From Anagrus nilaparvatae (lineage: Eukaryota > Arthropoda > Insecta > Hymenoptera > Mymaridae), in assembly GCA_022575985.1 (NCBI GenBank), contig JAKSXM010000137.1, forward strand, positions 25,376,001 through 25,440,000: 64,000 nucleotides of DNA. The letters run 5' to 3'. Below, in pieces: positions 1 through 29,999 of the stretch (its first letter is position 1; each line of letters starts with the position of its first letter). Under the pieces are notes generated by a model, which saw only the letters and a program-made list of their open reading frames with translations, did no database searches and was not told where the DNA came from. The translations under genes were made by a program, and so were the position numbers.

Positions 1-1017
1 TTGTAGGAAAGTATGAACAATTTATTTTTTAGTCAAAGTTTCAAAGTTTTCAAGTAACGACTCAATAATCAAGATTTAACTACTGTCGTAATATTTTAAC
101 TCAATCGTTAAAAACTTGTTACATTGTTTAAGCAGTAAAGATACTAATCAAGTAGTTTAACTGTATAAACCCTTTACCAACGAAGCAAAAACTTGATATG
201 AAGTAAAATCTATCTCAATAAAGATGTTGGGGCAAGAAAAGTAAAATTAAGAGGTACCCGGTAAAAAAATTTACTACATTGGGACAAAAATTTCAAAATT
301 AACTTCGAATTTTGGACAAAAAATGGTAACTTTTTTTTTTAATTTTCACTTATTCTGATTGAACCACCTATAGGAGATAATTTTTGCTTCGAATGTATTG
401 GGTTAATCAATTTTAATCAAATTGTAATTTTTCCACTGAACTATTATTTTGTTTATTAAATATTAACGCAAATTAATGACATTTTCCCTATTTAAATAAT
501 TATTTTTCTTTTAAAATTGAGAAAATTGTATAATAGAATTTTTAAATTGTATATTTTGTCACATATAAACAAATACAAACATTTTAACAACAAAAAAACA
601 TTTAATAATTTCAACGATTAACCGAGCAAGCTTTGATGAAAAAAGCTAAAGAATCGTGAAAGATTTTAACGAGTGATTGATAAGAGCAATAAACAATATC
701 GAGATATACGTGCTTTTAACTCATTAAAACCAACGTTTTTTTTTTTATGCAATGGTTTTAGTCAAAACGAATCGATAGTAACATATAACAAAAAAGAAAA
801 AAAAAAAAAAAAAAAAAAAAAAAAGAATTAAATAAAATTCAAAAAGTAGTTTTAATCATATAAATTGCAAATTAATTGAATTGAATTTTATTCATTTTTA
901 ATGATAAAATCAAGGGTGCTTGTTAACAACAACAGAAATTGCGAATAATACGAGAAATAAGAATATAATTATATAGAGACAAAGATAATGATCTAACAGG
1001 GGGATGCAGAATTTTAC
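1..1017 (-). other. Intron downstream of IIIS5 exon B
   Basis: AT-rich intronic sequence running off the left edge. It contains a long A-rich run around 790-824. No exon for the domain III pore loop was found here. Confidence 0.6.
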
Positions 1018-19672
<18,655 letters not shown>

Positions 19673-19844
19673 CGGTCGCTGGGCTTGAGTTCCTTACCCC
19701 TCTGCGGGCGCTTGAGGCGGCGCCGGCACTCGGCCAATCCACGTTGCTGGATCACTATCGCACACCTCTTGCACTTTACGAGCATGCTACGGCACGATTC
19801 TCCTACTACTTCGCTCTCCTGCCCTCAGACACTCCAACCGTATC

Positions 19845-21842
19845 CTGAAATCATTAATTTTTGAATATTAATTTAATTATTTTTTAATATTTATTGTTTT
19901 AAAAATTGTATAAATCAAGCTCTTTTGATTTTATTTTAAAATTTCTGTACGTCAGAAACAATCGTACAATATCATAAATAGTATACATACGTAAGAAAAT
20001 GTTTGACGAAAAGTTTATTGTATCTCCAATAACTGTAAATTTTCGCAGAAAAATTTTCTAGCAATTTAAAAAAAAACTATTATGCAATAAAAATAGAAAG
20101 AAACTATATTTTGCGTTAGTAAAAAATATTTTTTAGAAATATAAAAATATCGATTTTCAAATTTATTATAATACGAACCAGTGAAAACAATTTTCGAACT
20201 AAAAATTTTAAGAACGTATTATAATATTTGACAGCATATAAATTAAAAAAAATTCTTAAATAAGATTACCTAAATTTGTGTCTATAGAAAAAAAAATTCT
20301 AATAAAGTTTCAATATTTATTGTATATAATTAAGAAAATAAATGAAAAAAATCTATTATTTATGACAAGAAAAATATATTTATTACTTGATTAACTATAC
20401 TTTGTGCTATTGTATTAAATAATTATTTTTATCTTTTAGACGTAAAATCGTTGATGAAATTTTTGTTGAATAAGTGTAAATATATATATATATGCTCTTG
20501 TTTTTTAAAAATTAAAAAAAAAAAATTCTTTTAGGTCCACTTTTAGTTTTACTTTTTTCAAATAATTAATCAGAAAACGAGTTCAATGTTCAAATTTTTA
20601 TAAATTAACTGTTCTTCTACAATCGGCTATCCATCCCAGATAGATAAAACTGATGCTAGGTTTTGGAAAAATGTTTGATTTAAAAATTTTTTGTCCAGCA
20701 ATTTATAAAACCTGACCAACACAGGGATGTTCAAATTCTTATCGCAGAGATAGTCGATATCGATAAATATATGCAAACTTTTCACCCTTAAAAGGACTAT
20801 CAAATATCCCATATTTCATCTATATGCCCACCACTGGAACAACGGTAAAAGACATCGAGTGCACACTTTTTTAAAAAATTAAAAAGCATACCAATACATA
20901 AAGTTGTATTTTGTACAGAAAAATCAATATTTCCGTATTATTATTATGAAATTTAACAAAATATACTAGAAAATATATAACGCACCATGTATTATTAATT
21001 TATTTTATTTTCTGTAGAGAAGTTCGGGGCACGATGGCAAATTTACGATTATTTTATTATATTCAGTTTCTAATAATTGGACAATTTTTTATTGAAATAA
21101 TTTTAACAAAGCATAATTTATTTAACGCGAATTCAAGCTATTCCATAATTCAGTTTTTCATACTTTATCGTTTCAAACGAGGAAAAGTAAAAAAAAAGGT
21201 CACATTAATTTATTATCTTTTTGCTCCAGTAAAATAGATTTTCTTTCGTTTTAGTAGATTTTCACATTAATGAAATTAATTACTCAAACCTCGAATAAGT
21301 TAGTGTATTAAAAACCTACAATTCTTATTACCCTCTTGAAACTATTTTTTAGCTAATCAAAAATTTAAATATTATGCCAATATGTCCCAATTTCTCATGC
21401 AAATTGCATAAATACTTGTTTCTAAAATTTATAAATAAATTATGCATAAAAATATTTTCTTTTTTTTAAATTTAAAATTTATTAATATGTACGATAAAAT
21501 TTATTATGTTGATTTGAAAATTTAAATATATTCAAGCATATAGAGTAAATAATCGTATGTACATTTATTATTTTGTAATACAATAAATTTTTAGAAATTT
21601 TAAATAATATATTCGCAAAATTTTATGTGTTTCTGATTAGAAATATTTTTACAGGAATTTTTATTTTGAATTTATTCAAACAATGAATTCATGTGTACAA
21701 TGAATTTTGGGTTGAATTTCTTACACGATAAGAAATATTAGGATTTGAATAATAAATATTTTAAATTTTCAAAAAAATCTATCCCTACTTTATCCTTGCA
21801 AACTTATTTTTTAATAAATTAAATAATAATTATCCATTCTTA
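19845..21842. other. Intergenic or upstream region, nothing identified
   Basis: AT-rich sequence upstream of the calcium-channel start exon. Short open frames at 20,627-20,812 and 21,034-21,237 have no recognisable domain. An upstream non-coding exon of the channel may lie here or further right but could not be placed. Confidence 0.4.
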
Positions 21843-22079
21843 CACGTATACAAAAAATTAGTAAATATAACTAAAATTACGATGTTGTTTACTAAATTCA
21901 GTTTGGTTAAAAGTCACTATAAAATATTAGTAAAATTTACTAATAAAATTTGTTTATAAAACTAAAACCTCAATTTTTTTAGAAAAATTTACTAATTTTT
22001 TGGTTATATTTACCAATCTATATTAATTTGTTTTTACTACATTTTTATAGGTTAATTTTACTATTCTTTTTTTTGCGTG
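21843..22079. mobile_element. MITE with TA target site (Tc1/mariner-like ends)
   Basis: 237 bp flanked by TA (21,841-21,842 and 22,080-22,081). The left end reads CACGTATACAAAAAATTAGT and the reverse complement of the right end reads CACGCAAAAAAAAGAATAGT, then TAAA...TAAC in both. There is no coding capacity. Confidence 0.6.
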
Positions 22080-23587
22080 TATTTTCCAATGCAATTTACG
22101 TTGTACTTTTCCTGGATGAATTTCTAACAAAACAAAAAGTGCAAAAAAGTAAAAAAAATTTTTTTTACCCATCACCATAAAATAATTATTAATTTGTAAA
22201 AATTCATGTATTCAGAGTAAAGATTTGAGTAAATATAAATTAAGACTGATTTTAACAAACTGATTTGAGGCAGTAAGATTAAAAGATACATAAGAAAAAT
22301 TTGTATTATATATATTTACAAAACAAAACAAACTTTGAGCGTGAAAAACGAAATAACCCATTCAGTAAAGTCAATAATTTCAGTATTAGCAAAAGTTAAT
22401 GACAAATGAAATAATTTGTGAAAAACAATAAAATTTGATTATCTCAATAACTATAATAGTTAAATGGAAACCTACAGCCTGTATTACAGGAACTTTCTCA
22501 TCATTTTGATATCTGTCGAAAAGCCAACACGTGTAATCAGAGTATCACAAATAAATGTTCAAATATATATGCACGGTATAGCAAAATATTGCTTAAATGT
22601 CTTTGGTGATTGATGTGACGCTTTTCAATGCTTTACACTAAATTCACATTAGCAAATAACATTAAATGTTTACACAGAGATATTTATGTGATCCTCTTTA
22701 ACGATCGATATATTCGGCCACTGATATCACGTATTGTTTATGAAAATATATAACTTTTTTCCTATAATATTAAAATAATGACATAAAAAAATATTTTTTG
22801 AAAAATAAAAAACAGATTTTATCCTTTCAGAAGAATTGTGCAACTAACTAGAATAGTTCACAAACTGGAAAATTTTACTGATTAAGAGTGACGTATTTCA
22901 AGAATCAATATATTAAATCTTTTTTTGCTAAACTCTAAAAATCTAAATTCTTAATGGTATAAAATCAAGAAATTTATAGTAATTTTAGTATTCTGATTAA
23001 AAAATATAATAATAAATAAAAAAAATTTTTTTGAAGTTTTTATTTTAATGATATTAAATTTTTCATTTCTATATATAAAAGTGTAATAATGTTAAAACCT
23101 ACCCTAACACAGAACCACTCATTTTTTAAAAAAATATACCGAGAAAGAAATAATATGCTAATGGCACATTTATTAGCCTTGATGGTAGTTTATAAATTAT
23201 GTAACAGATGTAAAAGTAATAGTAATAATAATAAATAGGATAATATAATAATAGTAATAAATAAAAGTAATAAAAAGTCTATATATTTCAGTGGTAATTA
23301 CTGTAGTACGAAATTTTATTTTTATTGATTTCCTTATAGCCCTTTTCCGTTTTTCAACCCACACAATAAATGTTTCTAAACACAAAATAAATAAATTTAA
23401 GAATTTGAATTTTAAATTTTTAATTTGTATATGAGTAGTTCTTAGTGATATTGACCTATAAGCGAATGGTAAGAGATAAATAATAAAATGTGTGTTAAGT
23501 AAATTTTGCTACTTACAGTTTTCAAAGGCTTTTGACCTAAAAATTGAAATTTGGTACATGGAAATGATTTTTTTCTTAAAGAAATTA

Positions 23588-23813
23588 ATTGCCGGGGAAA
23601 AATTAATCGATTTAAAAAAAAAATTATTATTTTACGATGAAAATCAAGCGAGTAATGCATGTTTAAAGTTCAGAAACAGGCATTTTTCAATATAGAACTT
23701 CAATCTTTTTTAAGACGAATTTGAGAAAAATCTTAAATTGTCGATAACTTGGCTAAATTTCATCGTAAAAAGATAAGTTTTTTTTTCTTCTGGAGTGGTT
23801 TTTCCCTGGCAAT
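23588..23813. repeat. Short inverted-repeat structure
   Basis: ATTGCCGGGGAAAAA at the left is mirrored by TTTTTCCCTGGCAAT at the right, with TTTTACGATGAAA and TTTCATCGTAAAA as an inner pair. It directly precedes the LINE-like fragment at 24,002. Probably part of a dispersed element. Confidence 0.55.
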
Positions 23814-24001
23814 CAGATTTTCTTCTCTATTTTTTTAAATTTTATTTACCTAAAAAGTTATTTTAAAAATTTGGGGTAGCTCAGATACGAAAAACACGGT
23901 TTTTGACATAAAAGTGAAAAAATCTTTTTGGCACCTATCGCCGATTTCTTGTTCATTTTTTTCGGTTTTCTGAAGGTTCTAACTAACTGAAAACACGGGT
24001 C

Positions 24002-24605
24002 ATGAAGATGTGCCTTCAAAAAAAAAATTACGATTTCAGGCTCAAATTAAGTAGCACTTTTAAAATAATTGCTCATATACTAATAGGAAAACTGTCATCT
24101 TCAGAAATACTGTCACAGCTAAAGTATAGGAAACCCACATTGTTCGTTGAGTATATGTGGAACGAGAGACAGGTCAAGATCAAGGCAGAAGTCAAGATCA
24201 CAGCGGATAAAGAAATTTACCACAATAAACCAGACATCGTTGTCGAACTTTCTAATCCAAAAAAGATTTACGCATTAGAAGTTTTCATGACACATTTGCC
24301 ATATTTACGTATATACACGAAAATATAAAAAGAACCAGGTACGCCATTAATTTTGTGACAAAGTTCAACAACACAAACTACCAGATCATCAGTAGAGGTA
24401 TTAACCAAGTCGACCAAATCAGCAATTTCCACAACAAGCCCACGGAGTTGGTTATTATGGTTTTTGGGTCCCTAGGATAATTAGTCAGTGAACTAAAGAA
24501 GATGGGCATCAACGATAAACAGTATGAACAACTAAACGACATCTGCAACCTCAACATCGTGAAGAATACAGCATCTCTGCTGGCAAGAAGAGCAAATCAA
24601 CATTA
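24002..24605 (+). pseudogene. 3' fragment of a non-LTR retrotransposon ORF (C-terminal endonuclease-like region), broken
   Basis: The first frame (to about 24,310) includes ITADKEIYHNKPDIVVEL then YALEVFM. This resembles the N-R/K-PD...(D/E) region of restriction-like endonuclease C-termini in R2/R4/Dong-type elements, where the text is typically a D-x-x-I-x-x-NRPDIVV pattern. A frameshift near 24,310 moves the reading frame; the continuation runs through KRTRYAINFVTKFNN and an internal TAG-class break to ...NTASLLARRANQH and a stop at about 24,605. It is short, frameshifted and without an upstream reverse transcriptase, so a relic. Family assignment is tentative. Confidence 0.5.
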
Positions 24606-24639
24606 ATTGTTAATCTTAATTATAAAGACTACTACGTAA

Positions 24640-26904
24640 TTATTTTCTATACAGTCTTAACCAAGTAAAATACACCACCGAGGATTTTTTTTCAGACCCG
24701 TATCAAAAAGAAATTCAGAAAGAAAAAAAATTATAGTATATTGAACCACAATAATAAATGTTTCTTATTCTAATTTAAACGGAGCATTAAAATAGGATCA
24801 TAAAATTTTAATATTTTTTTCTGAAACACATGTAGAGAATAAAAGTAAACGAAAATATATAGCTTATAAACATCTAATTTAATATTTATTAAAAAGCATA
24901 AATCTGGCAATAAATAATAGGCATTATAAATCTAAAATAATGAACGTCATAATATATAAAATATAAAAAAAAAAAAAAAAAAAAAAATTTCCGATATAGA
25001 CATTTTGTTCTATATAAAATATATTTTTTGTAAATTCTTGCGCATCAAGTACCTCAATATAAAAAGCATATAGAAGAGAGCTTTTTGAGATTCGAAAACA
25101 TATAGCAGAAAAAGAGAGAATTTAGGTGTGTACTAAATATAGCGGTGCCTCTATGCTTTATATTCAATGTCCCCAGATTCGTACGAGCGGAAAAAGTAAT
25201 AAAAAAACATATATTCGATACACAGTGAAAAAAAAATTTTCTCATTTTTTTTTTACATAAAATGGAAAAGAAATCACTGACACATATGTCATTATGTAAA
25301 AAGTCAGGCTGAATGAAATAACTGAATTTTCCTTTTATCGCAATCGGCTGAGATTTTTTATTATGTAAAATAAAACAATGACGTGCATGTATAAAAAAGA
25401 TAATAATAAAAAAAAGTGTTGAAAAGGTATACATAAAAGCTTTAAAAAAGATGATAATACAAAGAACATACACAGACACACATGCATAGATGAAAAAACT
25501 TAAAGAATTAATTACAACACTTGAATATCTCGTTAACGTTGAATGACTATTATAGTCTTCATATAATAATGAAATTTACGTTGCTTGAAAGAATTTCACT
25601 ACTACTTTACTTTTCCAGTGCCATTATTATTATTTTTTTTTTTTTCTTTAAAGAAGAGATAAAATTATGACACAAAGAAAGAAAATGAGTTAAGTGATAA
25701 AAAAATATATGTATAGGTAGATTAAATGTTATTTTATGATTTTTATTTTATAAAGCTAAAAGATTTTTATAAAGACGTGATTGATGTAAATAAAATTATA
25801 TTATTTGGCTTTTTTTATCACTCTGAAAATTTTTTCACTTTCATTATTTAAAATCCATAAAAATTTTAACAATAGTGAGGATAGTTCAATCTCCTTCATA
25901 ATTCAGAAAAGTATAAAAATTATTCTCACAAGTGAAATGCGCTCTTAAAAGTATAAATTAAAGCTCAATCTTTGTAAATTATACTTTTCGGGATGTTTCC
26001 TTCTATTTCAAGGTAGAATATTAACGCAATTTTCAATTAAGCTATTTCAATCGGGGGGAAACCCCGCTCCCGACCTGAAATGTCTGTTCCCCGTTGAAAA
26101 TCTATTGTAAATCTAGAGTGGTCAAAGGGGGAAACGCCCCCTTTTTTCCCACCCTAATAAACAAAAATTTGCATGATTTGTACTATACGTTTTATTTAAT
26201 TTAAAAATTGTTTGTAAAATAACGAAAAAAATATTTTCTAGATTCACTGCTGCAGAAAATAAAAAAATTGAGAAAAAATTATTCTTGCTATTTTAGAAGT
26301 TTCATATTTAAAATTTTATGTCAATATTTTAAAAATTGATTTTTCGGTTCACTGTATTTTATATTCTAATACTGTACAGAGTACCATTTTTGTATACTTT
26401 CCTAGTTTTTTATTAATAACCCTTCTTTAAAAATAAATGATTCTCTAAAAGTGTACATAGAATATTAAAAAAAAAAAATTTATATATATATATATTTACT
26501 TTTGGTATATTTTTAAATATTTAAATAAAAGAAGTAAATACATAAACTACACAAAACCATTTTAATATTTAAAATATAATTTATTACAACAATGTTTTTA
26601 GTGTACTTTAAGAAAAGAGAGTAAAAAAAATTCTAACAAGTCGATAATGTATAGGAAAAATAAAAAGAAAAGGGCTACATATATAAAAAAAATAGAAGAA
26701 AATTTGCTCTTAAATATATATATATATATATATAGCCTCGAGAAAGAAAAAAATTGTTTGCTTGATCTCTTAAACTATACTATAAAAGTATATAGAAAGA
26801 AGATGAATGACCTACTTTTTTTTTTTACTTATATATTATCAAAATTATTGTGTAAATATTATTTTCTACTTTTTAAAATAAAAAAAAAACTTTTTTATTA
26901 AAGA
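24640..26904. other. Intergenic, low-complexity with two GC-rich hairpins
   Basis: No gene recognised. An A-run lies at about 24,966-24,986 and an (AT)n tract at about 26,710-26,733. Around 26,053-26,140 are GC-rich blocks, GGGGGGAAACCCCG and the stem-loop AAAGGGGGAAACGCCCCCTTT, unlike the surroundings and similar in style to GC-rich hairpins at 18.27, 27.98, 38.61 and 40.73 kb. The 141-codon minus-strand frame at 25,054-25,479 is judged spurious. Confidence 0.5.
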
Positions 26905-27123
26905 CACGGGCAGGCTGCTTTGCTTGAAAATTCAAGCAGTTGCTTGAATTGCTTGAAATTTCAAGCATTTGCTTGAATTTTCAAGCATTTGCTTTAATTT
27001 TCAAGCAATTTGCTTGAATTTTCAAGCAGTTTGCTTGAATATTCAAGCATTTGCTTGAAAATTCAAGCAAATGCTTGAAAATTCAAGCAGCAAATAAAAT
27101 TCAAGCAAAGCAGCCTCGCCGTG
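26905..27123. repeat. 219-bp palindrome built of repeated TTGCTTGAA/TTCAAGCAA units
   Basis: The outer ends CACGGGCAGGCTGCTTTGC and the reverse complement CACGGCGAGGCTGCTTTGC are near-identical inverted repeats. The interior is about nine head-to-tail copies of the short palindrome TGCTTGAATTTTCAAGCA with small variations (AAATTT, AAAATT, ATATT cores). The whole segment can fold as one hairpin or as a chain of small hairpins. There is no open frame and no clear target-site duplication. Confidence 0.88.
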
Positions 27124-28048
27124 GAGAAAATTATATATAAATAATACATACATATTTTATTTAAATAAAAGAAAATTATATTTTGTTATCAATGTACTTA
27201 TTTAATTAATTTAATTCATATAAAAAAAAAATAAAATGTTGTGGTATAATTTAATTATAATAAACTATACAAAATATATATACTACTTTTTATTCAATTT
27301 TTCTTTTTGCTCTTTCAATTATATTTACGTTTTCAATAGAGAATCAATTCTCATTAAAACCGCAAATTGACAAGATGTCGTTTTCCATAATTTTATTTTC
27401 TTCTTTTTATTTTTTATCTCTATCGAAAAGTTATCTTTTATATACTTGTCATTTTAATTTTTTTTTATCATTATTATTATTATTATTATGGTATAAAAAA
27501 ATAAAAAAAAAACTTGTATTTTCATTAACCTGGTAATTTATTGAATTATGCATGTGTATCAGCCAGGAGTTTATTTTAATATTTATAGGGAGAGAGGGAG
27601 GGGTAAATATTCGGCAAAATCTGCTATGGATAGAATTGGCTTGAAATTCTCAGGAAGTAATAATTTTTTTGGTAACAAGAAGCCTTCTGCGATCGGTTTT
27701 TGATTTTCAGTATCAGATTTGACGATATTGGCCAAAATGTGCCCTATTTAAATAACATTGAAATAGTAGTTTTTCGAAAATAGCGCGAAAAAGGTTTTAA
27801 ATAATTTAAACGTGGCAGGATATCTAAAATTTTATATAATGCAGAGCTACATTTTTCTAATCTATGCTGTCACCTCTGTCCCCATGATATTAAATTTTGT
27901 TTCAAAAAATAAATTTTTATTTGCAATAGCTTAAATAAATAAAAATCTTTCAAATATATATATAAGCAAAAGTTGCAGAGGGGGGCTCCACCCATCCCAC
28001 CCCCTAATATATAATTATATTACTTTTTAAATACATCTTAACTTTTAA
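27124..28048. other. Intergenic, dispersed repeat remnants
   Basis: AT-rich sequence without a gene. About 27,580-28,010 is a moderately complex repeat ending in GAGGGGGGCTCCACCC, a phrase resembling the GC-rich hairpin at 18.27 kb. The piggyBac copy that follows is inserted next to it. Confidence 0.45.
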
Positions 28049-29334
28049 CCCTGGTCTCAACACATGACTTTACCTACACTAATCAACAGCTGGGGTACCC
28101 GTGTACCCAGTCACGGTTTTGGCGTTTTTATCGATATTTAAAAGGTATATATTATTTTTTCGTTATAGAAAACTTATTATTTAGATATTATAATATATAT
28201 AAATTGCTGTATTTACATATTCCAGCTTATATTTAAAACAATAGTCAACAAATTTAAGAAGAGGCCAGATTAATAGCGGGCGCACCTTTTTTGTTAATAA
28301 ACACGATCAGCTGGAAAAATAGTTAATAAGGAAGTTAACACAAATAAAGCAAGGTGTATTTAATTTATTTTTAAAATTTTGTGTGTGTTTGTGCTTTTCT
28401 TTAGAAGCCTTAAAAGATCTTCTTTATTTAGACGCTATTGCATCAAAATGGACGAATTGTCGAGATCTCATTTTTATAGATAAGTATTTTTTTTTTTTGC
28501 ATATTTTTTATTCTGAAAAAGGTTATTTCTATACGTAAATATTATACACAATATTATAATTTAATGTTATTTACAGTCTGAACAGAGACGATCAAGATCG
28601 TTACTTAAATCAATTGCTTGGAGAAAATGATGCTAGCAGTGACATAGTATCTGATAGTGAGGATGATCTGGGTGAAGTTTAGCAAGGTCAGTAATTGAAG
28701 ATCGAACGATGAATAGTCATGTAATGAGAATTCATTCTACAAGATTAGCCATAGAAAGTATCATTGGTAAAATTTCGTATGAGGCTGCAGTTAACTGTTC
28801 GTCAACAGATTCAACTGGTAGAAAGCAAGTACAAGGATGCTGCCATATTTGCAATTGATAGCCAATAAAAAAAGGAGAAAAACACGAAAAAATTGTGAAA
28901 AATGTAATGCAAGCTGTGTGTAGTGAACACTCTGCAACTCAAATTGTGTGTAATTTATGCAAATAAATTTTCAAAATAAGTATCAAATTTTAGTTTTTTT
29001 TTTAATTATTTACCTTATTGCCCCTTAATAAATCCTATTTTCACTTCAATTTTTAGTTTTAAATAAAAATAATAACTATTTTCAGTTAAAAAAACCTCAA
29101 TATTAAATAGTGTGGGTACACGGGTACCCAGCTGTTGGTGAAAAGGTCCTTTCGAAATTGGATTTAAAAATATACTTAAAATAAATTTTTTAATATTTTC
29201 ATTACGTCAATTTGTTACTTATTAGTTGCTTATAGTTGGCATGGAAGCTATAAAAAAAAAAATTAGTAGAAATAAAAAAAATTTTATTTTTTCGGCGAAA
29301 TAGGTACACGGGTACCCAGCTGTTGAGACCAGGG
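28049..29334 (+). mobile_element. Internally deleted piggyBac-family element
   Basis: 1,286 bp flanked by TTAA on both sides (28,045-28,048 and 29,335-29,338) with 14-bp terminal inverted repeats CCCTGGTCTCAACA. A subterminal motif CAGCTGGGTACCCGTGTACC occurs inside the left end (about 28,085-28,110), inverted at about 29,112-29,137, and inverted again at the right end. Inside are pieces of transposase. One is an N-terminal acidic piece (LNRDDQDRYLNQLLGEN, then DIVSDSEDDLGEV and a stop near 28,680). The other is a C-terminal cysteine-rich tail with the spacing C-x2-C-x4-C-x2-H-x7-C-x2-C ending CNLCK-stop near 28,964. The catalytic core is missing and frames are broken, so it is non-autonomous. 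Confidence 0.88.
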
Positions 29335-29999
29335 TTAAGCCGGGCTCATAAATAGATAGTTACTATCTCCATGAGAATCATACTATGTTTTAAGTGTATT
29401 CAAATTTCTGTCAATAAATAATAATAATTATGCAAACACATTCAGGGGAGCCTAGTTCTTTGCCCAATGAAGTTTTCATAAATTTACAATTATTAATTAC
29501 AGAAAAATATTTGAAAAGGTATTGGAAATATAATTTTACGATTTTTTTCGATATATTTTGAAATCATGGATTCAAAATTTATTTTTTTAAATATGCCTCA
29601 GAATGTTCAAAATGGTCTGAAACATAAAAATAACAGCTAAAATAATTTTAAGATTTTTTTGGATATACTGTGATTATACATAATCAAATTATTGTATCAT
29701 TTATTTAGAATTCAGTGGTTATTGACATGCCATTTTTATAAAAAATTTATTCTTCACCTCATAGGTTTTTTGATCTAGCATACAATTTAGACTTATATCA
29801 ACTAAATAATAACTAAAAACAAAGTTTTAACATAAAAAAGACTGTTTAAATGATAAATTATTTTTGCTCTAAACAATACTTAAATTAATTGAATTTAGGC
29901 TTGCAGGACTACTGTCTAACTTTACACACTTAAGCATTTCCACCTGTGACAGCATTATACTTAGATTTATAATAAAATATCCTTCAAAATTATTTTTTA
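29335..29999. other. Intergenic between piggyBac copy and LINE
   Basis: AT-rich. It includes ATTATGCAAACACATTCA near 29,428, shared with tandem units at 18.3-18.5 kb. Its last part may be the degraded 5' portion of the LINE that follows. Confidence 0.4.

Noticed and set aside
25054..25479. 141-codon minus-strand open frame
   Set aside because: Phe/Ile/Cys-rich composition with no domain or splice logic; long frames rich in TTT and ATT codons arise by chance on T-rich strands.
26905..27123. CRISPR-like short repeats
   Set aside because: The repeats are palindromes placed back to back without unique spacers, inside eukaryotic DNA.
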